Below, in pieces: positions 14,001-26,000 of a stretch of 64,000 bases of DNA (position 1 is its first letter; each line of letters starts with the position of its first letter). Below the pieces are notes generated by a model that was not told where the DNA came from, did no database searches, and was given only the letters and a program-made list of their open reading frames with translations. A program made the translations under genes and the position numbers. Source of the DNA: Schistosoma mansoni (Eukaryota > Platyhelminthes > Trematoda > Strigeidida > Schistosomatidae); the NCBI RefSeq assembly GCF_000237925.1, contig NW_017386068.1:457155-521154 (forward strand), in the 5' to 3' direction.

Positions 14001-17000
14001 AACCTGTTTTTTTTTCAGTTTCAATATTATTCATATTAATCAAATGTATTTGTTGTTCATCTTCTTCTTCCTCGATTATTCATCTTGTATATACACTGCA
14101 TTCACAGGAGTATACCAAACCTATTATCAAATTAAAACAAAATCATTCCGTACTATCTACTATGGAAATGGAACGAATTCAATTAGTTTGTCAAATACTT
14201 TATGTTTGTATCAATTGTGGTCTACGTTTATTACATCCATTTATGCCATTTATTACAGAAGAATTATATCAGCGTCTACTAATTAGAAGTAATAATAATA
14301 ATACTGTAAATACTATGGATAGTCTATGCGTGAAATCCTATCCTAAACTGAATGATGTATGTCTACTTCATTATTGTTTTTCATTATATTTATATAACTG
14401 ATCTGTGTTATAGTATGGTGATTGTTTCCAAGTACAATATAATCGTTCATCAAACATTACTATTACTACTATAGCCACTTCCAGGGAAGTCCTACTCACT
14501 GACTTCTCGTGGCATTACTGTTGTTTACGAAATTGAAAGGACGAAAAGCGAATGTCCGGCAGGAGCTTTGACCAGGTTGGTGGACGTGGAAAGTCCACCT
14601 AGAGGAGTTGGAAAACCCTCATACCAAATCAATGGTGCACATGGGCTCTAGGATCCTGAGGGAACAAATGGCGTATGAACCTATTGTTGGTCACCGGTTA
14701 CCATTGAACTGCATCTCCTCACGATGTTCCACTGCCTTGTGGATCAGACCTTTAGGTCAAAGGCTCCGGGTGTGACCCCCTAAGAAAACCACCTGCTTGG
14801 GTTTGGGCACCTGAACAGTATCCCAGCCCTCACACAAATCTCATTTGATTTGTGTGACGCATATGTATTCGGTGCCCCTCTGTACCAATATTTATGTGTT
14901 CAAATAAAATAAAATAAATAACATTACTATTGTCTAATATGTACCCATAATCTTTATACTTGTTCATTAATTATGAATGTATAGTTGGTTTGTAAGTTAG
15001 TCATTAAGAAACTGCACACTCAAGTTTCGTACTAGTTGGTTGATAAGTCTTGCTGATTGATGCGCTATACTCGGATCCTAAGCTAATTTCGTAACCCTCC
15101 AAGCTAGAACTACACAACGACTTGAACACGAGAGGAAAGGCACAAAATACACGAGAAGCACTTTACTCCAAAGGTTCATTTATGTATAGAAAATATAGGG
15201 TTTTTATAGTATTTTAGAAGTCCTTGGGTTTTCCTGAAATTTCTAGAATGCTACTAAGCATAACAGCAGTATAATAATCAGCCAATCAGAACCTCTACAG
15301 GTGACTTTTCATTTTCGCGTTACTTCTAGCAAAACTTCTAATCAAACGCTGATTGGATAAAATGCTTCTTAATGTTTCCTGAGCTTGTCATGTTTGTTGC
15401 GAGAAATTTTCAGGATCATCCCAACATTGGTACTCGATAGTCAATGGCAATGTGTACCTGATGGATCTAAACCCGAACCACTGAGCTTCACATTATAAAA
15501 TGTTACCATTCAGTTATTCAGGCTGTAATTTGATCTTCTGTAAGACTGAGATATTTACAGTTGGTTGATCACTGAATAGTAGTAGCCAGTCTCTTATTAG
15601 CTTTATTGTCTATCTTTGTTGATTGAATTCTGTTGATCAATTTGCTATATGCCCGCTAGTCTGGGCGATTCGACATGGATACATGATGTTTAGATGTTAG
15701 GTGGTCGCAGTTATTCATTTGAAAATCCTGAAGTTAAACTTCGTCCTAGTTGATACTCGTCAGAAATAAGGATTACCTATAATCTTTCAAGTCTCAACCA
15801 GGAAGTCGTGATCGACCGACGGGTTCCAATCGTACATACCTCAGCACCATGTTATAAACTAATTACGTCTCCACTTTTTCCGGAGAGTGATTTGATCTTT
15901 AGGGTTTTGTTTAGGGGGACTTTTAAAAAACGCTAATTGTCTTAAAGTAGTTTTTCATGTTCTCTGATAGTACTGTAGTGAACAAAACACGGATGGGGAC
16001 AATCGAATGTATTTTAGCACAACATTAAAGAATATCTCATTAAAATATGAGAACCATATCGTGAACAGTTAATTTGCAAACTAACAATCAATTGTCTCAA
16101 TCTTAACTGTTTCTTCTGCAAATATCCATCCATAGTCTCCGATTATAATGGTTCATGCATTTTCGTACCGATTGCGTGTCGTTCCCATTGTCTCCTTATC
16201 GATCTTCTACTGAAATACATCCAATGCTCGACCATTACCATATACTACTTATATGGATATCAGTAACCTACACCACAGTACCACTTATATTGCTGCTACT
16301 ACTAACCCTGTTTATGGAATCATATAATCTTAATATACCATATATATGTATTAGGTAACGCTAGGTTTTAAGAAACTTCTTTTCATTTAATTACGAGGTT
16401 CATCAGTTGGATACACTTAAATCAAATCATTGATATTTACAATTAAATTTACATTCACTATTCATTATCTGAAATAACTGAGAATATATTTATTCAACAA
16501 TCAAGGAATAAGCATATATGAGACCACCCTTTTACTTGATTTTATATAGTTGAGATCATGAATCAATTGAAGCTAGACCACAATGGAAAACCTGGAAGCA
16601 CTGGGCGGCCGTTTCGTCCCATTACGGGACTCCTCAGCAGTGGGCATCTACGATCCCGCCTCGTGAAATTCTGATTTCACTATGAATCCATTGCTTTTAT
16701 ATATTATAGAATAATATACTTTAGTTCTAGTCTATATCAAATCCAAAAAAACTGATTTCAGTGTATCATATGATCAAGTATAGTGATTTATTGATCTAGT
16801 TAGTATCTATAAGTAGTAAAGTAAGTGTAAATCGAGGATTGTCTCTTTTAGATACCCCCCCCTTAATGAGTGATTTTGTGATTGTGTAGCTGTATTGGTT
16901 TTGTGTTGTGTTTGTTTCCATTTACGGTAACATACTTGACAAATTTCTTCGCATCATTATCGATCCTCTCACTATTAGGTAACTGTATTACGTGATGAAA

Positions 17001-20000
17001 ATGGAGTTGAAGCAGATTTCCACCTGGTACTTAATATTATTCATCGTATTCGTGGATTACTTTCAGCTTGTCATATACCAATTTCACTTGCTAATCGTCA
17101 ACCTTTAAATGTTTTATTAATTGCATCTGAAACTATATTATCTACTCTTATTAATGGACAATATGTAAGTGATGTAATTGAACCATTAGGTCGTTGTCGT
17201 GTTATACAAATGGTTTCAGATCGTAAAAATGGTAAGTGTTTATATATTGTTTCGTGGATGTTATGATTATTTATTTCTTTGGGGAGAACCAAACACTTAT
17301 GCGTCATACAATAACAATGAGGACAGAAGTAGTTATCATTGATTTGTGTAAGGGCTGTGAAACTACCCTGGTACCCAAACCGAAGCAGGTGGTTTTCTTA
17401 GGGAGCCACAACCCCAGCCTTTGACCGAAGGATCTAATTCACAAGGAAGTAGAGCAATGTTAGGAGATTCAGTCCCATGGTAGTCGTTGATCAAAAGTAG
17501 GTTCATACACCATTTGTTCACTCAGTATCTTGGAACCCATATGGACTAATTGTTTGGAATGTGGGTTTTCCAACTCCTCTAGATGAACCCTTTATGTCCA
17601 CCGACCCTGTTAAAGCGTCAGAAATTCGCTTTTCGCCTTCTCAATTTCATAAACAACACTCTAGTCGCAAGAAGGCAGTGACTAGGACTTCCCTGTCAGT
17701 GGCTGTATATGCGTGTTCATGTGAGAGTATTTGGAGTAGACGAGCGGAATCTCCCCACCTCACAGGGCATTTAGGGTCTCCTGATCAATTGGACAGGAAT
17801 ATTTGTTTCAGTTCATTTTTCACTACAGATTTTCATTAACTGAAGATTTATTGAAAATTAGAAAATATTTGGCAGATATACATATCCACTACCATTGCAC
17901 CGACAATCTATTTATGTTTTCCACTGGTCTTGGGCATATGTTACAATCTCTCTTTAATAGGTATTCGAATAACTTCTCTGCATTGTACTACGGGTCGGAA
18001 TCTATTCATACATCAACTTATCATTTATAATTAGTTGAAAACAGTTGACTTGATTATGTATATCACTATTCTATTCTTTACCTAACCACTATTGGGAGGG
18101 ATAGTTACTTTTGAAGAATTCCGAAATAAAATTATGATGTATACAAGAATTTAGTTCGAAGTTGGATCGATAAAACAAGGATCAACAAATCATAGACAAT
18201 GTTACCTGTAGTAACCGACCGCTTCAGTGCAAAACGCCTTATAAGTTATTGTACGATCATAAGTTTATATTGTACAATGTTTCTAATTAAATGATGCACT
18301 TATTAGATATCAACCTGGTACGGCCGAGGGTGGGGAGAGTCCGCTCTCTCTCTCGAAATGCTCTCACATGGCCACGCGTATATAGCCTTTGCCAGGGAAG
18401 TCCGACTCACTGCCTTCTCACAGCATTACTGTTGTTTACAAAATTGAGAGGACGAAAAGCGAATGTCCGGCAGAAGCTTTAACCGGGTTGGTGGATATGG
18501 AGGGTCTACCTAGGGGAGTTGGAAAACCCTCATACCAAATCAATGGTGCACATGGGCTGACTCCAGTATCCTGAGGAAACAAATGGCATATGAATCAATC
18601 GTTGGTCACCGACTACCATGGACTGCATTTCCTTACGACGCTTCACCGCCTTGTGGATCAGACCTTTAGGTCAAAGGCTCCGGTTGTGGTCCCTTAAGAA
18701 AACCACCTGTTTCAGTTTGAGCACCTGAGCAGTATCACAGCCCTCACACAAATCAAATGAGATTTGTGTGGCGCATATATATCTGTTGCTTCCTTGTACC
18801 AATATTTCTGTGTTTAAATAAATTAATAAAATATTACACTATTGACAGAGTTAAAGAGAAAGTTCATCATGATAAGTATGCTTTTATATGTCAGGTTTGA
18901 TTGTTCAGTATTCTTGACGAAAGGTCAGTGGTAATAGAGAATGATTTTGTTGTTTGCTAATCTTTAGCGAATAAATCGTTTGATTACAATTTAATTCTCA
19001 CATTTTTTTTCTCTTAGCTAACACTTCTGGTTGTGTTAGTGGAACAGTTTCAGCAAGTGATATTTTATGGTCCAACGAAGAGTCACCTGTTAATACAGTC
19101 CCTGAAGATAATGACGATGATGATGCTGGTATGTTGAATGGTGGAAATCTATGTTCCGATGATCAATTAAATTCTGTACTTGTTATTAAAAATCCACCTT
19201 CAATCATTCCAGCAACTTGTCAAATATTTCTACATGTTGCCGGATTAATTGATGTTGCGGTGGAACAGAAACGATGTCAAGATCGTTTAGTGGAATTGAA
19301 AGATTCCATTGAAAGTTTGGAGAAAAAACGTCAACATTCGACGTATTCTGAGAAAGTACCAATGAAAACTCAATTGATGGATACGAAAAAGGTGATTTCT
19401 CTTTTTATATTATTAGTCATTGCAATCTAAGTTTAAACCATACATGATAATTATTTATTTATCGGAAGGGGTTTTGTAGAAAATTTAGTATTTTCATAGT
19501 TGAAATTATGAGTCAATTGAAGCAAGACCACAATGAAAGCACTGGACGGCCGTTTCGTCCTATTATGGGACTCCTCAGCAGTGCGCATCCACGATCTCGC
19601 ACTCGCGAGACTCGAACCCAGGACCTACCAGTCACGCGCCAGAGCACTTGACCGATAGACCACTGAGCCGGCATCCAACGGTGTTAATGTCTAACTTCAA
19701 CTAATCCACGATTTTGAGCAACTGTTCACCAATTGTCTTCAGTGAGTTGATATCTTTACAACAGACTTGATATTTTAAAAAAGTATTAATTTTTGGCATA
19801 ATTTTTTTATTTACATTGAATGGAACATGACATAGATCTCTCTTACTTGCTTACTGATGCTTAGAATAAATCGTCTTCAGTATACCAGACTATATAATTG
19901 ATATCTGCGTGATAGGTTGCAAACAACGGTCAAAATGATTAGGTGACATGACAAACAGTCATAGTCAATATGTAGGGTTTTGCACGAAATATGTATTGGT

Positions 20001-23000
20001 CCAAGTTACAACATCATATCAGTACAGACAGGCAAAATTAACAAGATTAATAACAAAGTAAAAGCCCTCAAATAACCAGGTATGTTCGATGGTGAGAATA
20101 GTACGCTCTCCTTTTCTAAATGCTCTCACATTGACACATGTATACAGCCATTGTCAGGGGAGTCGTTCTCACGGCATTACTGTTGTTTACAAAATTGAGA
20201 GGAAGAAAAGTGAATGTTGGGTACTTTAACCAAGTCAGTGGATACAAAGAATCCATCTAGGAAAGTTGGAATTATGGTTATATGGCATAAGTAGTATTAT
20301 TCAAAGTTATCAATGGATCACTCTGTATCATTCTAGTTTTGGTTGATTGCACTGCTAGAAAATCATAAACCAGAACTGAAAAGCTCTTCATTATTGTTTA
20401 TTAGTAAAAGGAGGCGTTGAAAGTTGTTAATCAATCACCGGGAGGTCATAAAATCTCAGATTTCATCCCAAATGCAGTCCTTGTTTAACTGAACTCACTC
20501 TTCAATGTATAACGACAATCCTTCATACTTATAGGCTTGTTACAACTATCTATTTAATCGAAACTAGTTCGTTTTCACCTAGAATTATACTTTAGAATGA
20601 ATTCTTGGAATTCCTATTTTTATTGGTTTATGAAATTTGAATTTCGAAGCTAATATCCTATGAGTATATCAGTAAGTATTGTATGTTGTGATGAACGCTG
20701 TCCAAAATCTGATACTGACACACCGTATGTTATGCGCCCCCCTCCCAACTGACTACTTGAACAAGAACACGAAAGTGAGCGAGCAAGCGTGTTGGACTAC
20801 CGAATAAAATCCACATATATTCATTCATATATATACCACTCTAATCTTTAGGAAATCGATCCATTTCCTAGCCAGTGAGATGCAGTTGTCCGTTAAGTGA
20901 CTTCTGATTGCCACAGATACTGGCTGCTTTTGATTGGCTCTCTATATCTATGTACTTTTGTATACTATAGATCTTAACATCTAATATAAGTATTTGGAAC
21001 CGTTAACAATTAACTTGCAACTACTAAGTTATAAGCTGAAATTACTGTCTTTAAATTAACTTCCATGTTTGACTACATTTTATTAAATCAGTCTAATTAA
21101 TAATTTTATTTTTATTTGAACACATAAATATTGGTACAAAGGGGCACCAGATATATATGCGCCACACAAATCTCATTCGATTTGTGTGAAGGCTGTGATA
21201 CTGTCCAGGTGCCCAAACCAAAGCAAGTGCTTTTCTTAGGGGGCCACACTCGGAGCCTTTGACCTAAAGGTCTAATCCACAATGCAGTGGAGCATCGTAA
21301 GGAGATGCAGTCCCATGGTAACCGGTGACCAACGATTGGTTCGTATGCCATTTGTCCCCTCAAGATACTAGAGCCCATGTGCACCATTGATTTGGTATGA
21401 GGGTTTTCTAACTCCCCTAGGTGGACTTTCCGTGTCCACCAACCGGATTAAAGCCCCTGCCGGACATTCGCTTTTCGTCCTCTCAATTTGGTAAACAACA
21501 GTAATGCCACGAGAAGGCAGTGAGTAGGAATTCGCGGATAAATCTTTCGCCTTTTACACACATAAAAGTTTCTTTTGTATGTTTTAAATGTGCCTTATAA
21601 TTTTTTTTCCGATTTATTCATTCTCTTATTCCTCTAGTTATATGAATTAAACTTAGAATTAGAAGGATTAAAAGAGGTTATTTCTAATTTGAATGATATG
21701 AAACAAATTGTTGAGAATGATTCTTCAATGACAATTGGTGAAATACTATTAGATGCTTTATGTAATTATCTTGATGTACAACAAATACCATTGGATCTGT
21801 TTGATCTTGAAGCGAAAATTGACTATATTCTAAGCGATGAATTAAAAGGAGGCGATCAAGTAATGTGTTGTTGATTTTTTTTTGTTTACTGATTGTCTGT
21901 AGATTTTTGACCTGAAACTTTAACAAATGCCATTTATATTTAGATAGTCCGTAATATTTTACTGGGATCTCAGTTAGCTGGCATCTTCTTACTGCCTACT
22001 TATGCCTGTTACTCCTTGTAGAGCATAAGATGCTGACCACCAATCTACAACCAACTCTGTCCTTGGATCTCCTTTTTCAGTCGTTCCTAAATGCTATTTA
22101 TCCTTTTGATGTCTGCTTCCAATTCCCAGTGCAATGTGTTCTTTGGTCTTCCTCTTTTCATTTTGCTATGACGATACTAAGTTATGGCTTGTCTCGTGAT
22201 GCGAATCGATGATTTTCGCAATGCATACTTTTTCCTGATTTCCTCTTCAACTGGTAGCTGGTTTGTTCCCTGTCACAGTAGAATGTTGCTGATGGTATCC
22301 GGCCAACAGATCTGATGTATCTTGGGTGGACAATTGTTTATAAATACCTGTATCTTGTTGATGATGGTTGTGGTAGTTCTCCAAGTTTCAGCTCCGTACT
22401 ATAGAAAACTATTTAGAATTGTCGTGACATTTGTATTAAAAAACTCTGACTTGGATGTTGGCTGACAGAAAATTGTTTTAATCCCCGAATGTTCTCTTAT
22501 TGTTGAAATTTTTTCCTTGCTTTGGTAACCCGTACCTTCGCATCTGCATCAAATCCTCCCAGTTTATCAATGATACTATCCAGATACGTAAAAGTTTACA
22601 CCTCTCCCAGAGCTTATCCATCAAAGGTGCTTTGGTCGTTGTTCACTGTGTTGTATTTTAGAATCTTGCTCTTTCCCTTGTCAATGTTGAGGCCTACTAC
22701 TGTAGAGGTTGTTGTCAGCTAGTTCTTTTTCATCGTAATTTTATGTTGCTTTAAAAATGTGTGTATATGAACAATGGTATTGGTTCTAAATAAGCAGTGA
22801 GTTTTAGTCAAAGATCGGGTGTTTGTCTTCTGATATTTCATGATTAAGATAAAAGGAACATAGATACAACTGAAAATGACATAAGACAAGGTTGTTTATA
22901 TCTACCTTTAGATAGTTTAAAAAAACATTTCGGTATTGTACAATGGAACCCCCCCCCACAGTACTTAAATGACTCAACAATTTCTTATGTCTTTTTCAGC

Positions 23001-26000
23001 TTGTATGATAAGTTCTTTATAGCTAACTAGTTGATAAACTTTCGTATATAAAACTGTGCGACAATAAGACTAATCCCGTTATATTAGAACTAGAATTCAT
23101 GACCCCAGAAAAGAGAACTAGATAATACTATATTCAATACAATTACAATCAGTTAATCTCAGTGAGTCCGTAGTGGAGATGATCAATGATAGGAAGATAA
23201 ATCACACATTTAGTGGTGTGTATTTGTTTGTCCACGCTCAACGACTGATTATACTATACTTCTGTAGTGAACGAGAACACAAATGGGAACAATCGAATGC
23301 ATATAAATACAAAATTACAGAACCTCTTGGTAAAATCTGAGTACCATACAATAAATACTTCATTTGCAAAATGTCAATCAATCATACCACACTTGATTGT
23401 TTCTTCGTTTCTGTACCAATAATTCTCTGTCCTTGTTCTCTTTCCTTCAATCTTCTTAACCTTCTGCCGCATGGCATTTCATTTTCGTTTGATGATACAT
23501 ACTACTTATATCTGTGGACATCAATAGCACACATCACACTTTCCACCAAGCTTCATTGATCAAATCAAATTAAAAGATATCTGTTCATTCATCTTTAGTT
23601 TCTATAGTTCAATGCTACGTATCTTGTTCCCTATATAAAAAGGGGGCATCATATATGCGCCACACAAATCTCATTTGATTTGTGTGAGGACTGTAATACT
23701 GCCCGGGTGCCCAAACCAATCGAGCTATACTGACTGGAATAATCATTCCTCAAGGTTCTACCATGCCAAACAGGTCGGTTGAAGAGTGGTAAGACTAAAA
23801 GAAGCAAACCCAAGATTCGAAGGCGAAGTCATACTGCTGAGTGTACAGAGGTGTGACAACAGTAAAGTGTTTCCTTCAGACAACCAGCATAACAGCGATG
23901 AAACAATTTTAATCTTTAGGTTTAAGGGAAGATAAAGAGTGTATACACCTGCAGCGATGCTGCCTTCCCACAAGGAGGGTTGGGGTTAAAAAAGGTCGAC
24001 CGTAAAAATGCATACCTCAACTTATCCTACGGATATCCGTCTTCGGCGGTAAGGTCTCAACAAGTACGGAGCTAACACAAAAAATACCCACAAAAGGTCG
24101 TATGTAATCGACCTCAAGCAGTTGTCCCTTGGGCACTGCGGTCACGCTCTCAGGTCATTAAGACCACTTCTAACCCAATTTCCTTTTCAGGTACCTCTAG
24201 AAAAACCCTTCCATGGTGTGGGCAAGCGGGAAGTGATAACTGCCCTCATACCTCTAACAGCACTAAAGACCACTGTATTCATAATCAATTGGTCTAAGTT
24301 TGATTGACCCTCTCCCCGCCGCCAACATATTAGTCTTTCCAGTGACCATTGAATTATATCATAGGTATATATTAGTGTATACATTCTTTTTATTTCAGTA
24401 ATATATTGATTACGTAATTGTTCTTTTCTCATTGATATTACCCTATCTCTATGGGTATCTATTTAGGTTTTACAATTTTGTCAAATTAAACAATGGTTAT
24501 CATGGAGTATACGAATTCTTTCAATGAATCGTAAAATTGATCCCAAAAAACATTCAATCTATAGAAAATTGGTTGAAAATTATTTATTAAATAATTTCCC
24601 ATCTTATTTAATTGGTACAACTAATCCAACCACAGCAGATATTATTGTTGCTTATACGTTAATACAATATATAGATTATTCTGAATGGATCTCTACAAAT
24701 GATAATAATAATAAACAACATATTGTTGTATGGTTCGATAAATTGAAAGATTATTTCAGTAAATCAAATAAGGTAAGTTAATTATATTGTTTATTATATT
24801 TGATGAAGCCGATGGTTTTATTAAAGGGGAGGGGGCTACACCAGGAACTCCGCCTGTAGCTTCTCCGGGAGCTACTGCCGGTCCCAAGCCCGAGTAAAGG
24901 AGAAGGGTTGGGCATGGGGTTAGTGATCCCATCCCGTAGGAAACCAACTCGCTAATAAAAACGCTAACCAGAAAAAATTATTCAAACCATTTAAGTACAC
25001 CAGGAGCCCTCGACCTAAAGGTGTAATCCACAAGGCAATGGAGCAATGTCAGATGTAGTCCCATGGTAGCCGGTGACCAACGACTGGTTCATACACTGTT
25101 TGTTCCCTCAGGATCCTGGAGACCATGTTCACCATTGATTTAGGATGAGGGTTTTACAACTCTCCTAGGTGGATCCTACTTATTCATCAACCTGGTTAAA
25201 GCGCCAGATATTCGCTTTTCTCTCTCTTAGTTTCGTAAACAACAGTAATGCCGCAAGAAGGCAGTGAGTAGGACTTCCCTGGTAGTGGCTGTATACGCGT
25301 GGCCATGTGAGAGCATTTGGGGAAGGAGAGCTGACTCTTGATGGAGTTTTATTCTCTGAGCTGGATGGTTTGGTCGTGGAGCTTTCATCTTTTTTTCTGT
25401 ACATCATCAGCACAAACTTCGGGTAGAAATGAAGTGTTCGAATTTCTCCACATGTGATTCACAGCTTATCCTGTACACTTCACTTCTACCTGAAGTTTGT
25501 GCTGATGATGTCGTTCAGAAGAACGATGACAGCTCCGTGACCAAATCATCCAGCTCAGAGAATGAAACTCCATCAAAACCATCCACCTGAGCTACAAATC
25601 TTCACCATCTCAGAGTTGACTTTCCCCACCCTTGGCCGTATCATGGCATTTGGGCGCAGTCAGTTATATTGTTATCCTTTTTTGTACTTTCTAAATTTTT
25701 TTTAAAGATTATATAAATACTCATCCTAAACAAAGAACTATTGAGAATTGAGCAGTCTTACCGAACAAATACCTTTATTTAGCTCGTTACTTTACAATTC
25801 TATATCGGGAAAGATTTAAAGAACAATTAATAATACGCTGCCGCAAAAAGCCACTTAAACATCCTGTTTATATTCCAGTTGTAAACAACATAAAACCTGG
25901 AATATATGTGCATCAGTTCAATTCGTCGCATGACAAAACCCCGAGTAATAGTAACCAATATCGATAGTAGTAGAAAACATTAACCATAGATAATATAATC

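Noticed and set aside
24524-24781. A separate small gene starting at the ATG in exon 11 (MNRKID...)
   Set aside because: The match to a GST-C domain begins upstream of this ATG (QIKQWLSW), the exon has a good acceptor at 24466, and it is in phase with exon 10.
25483-25575. Hammerhead ribozyme in the fold-back arm (CTGATGATG followed by a stem-loop)
   Set aside because: The GAAA arm and a pairing GTC are absent in the expected place; only the CTGATGA word and a hairpin are there.
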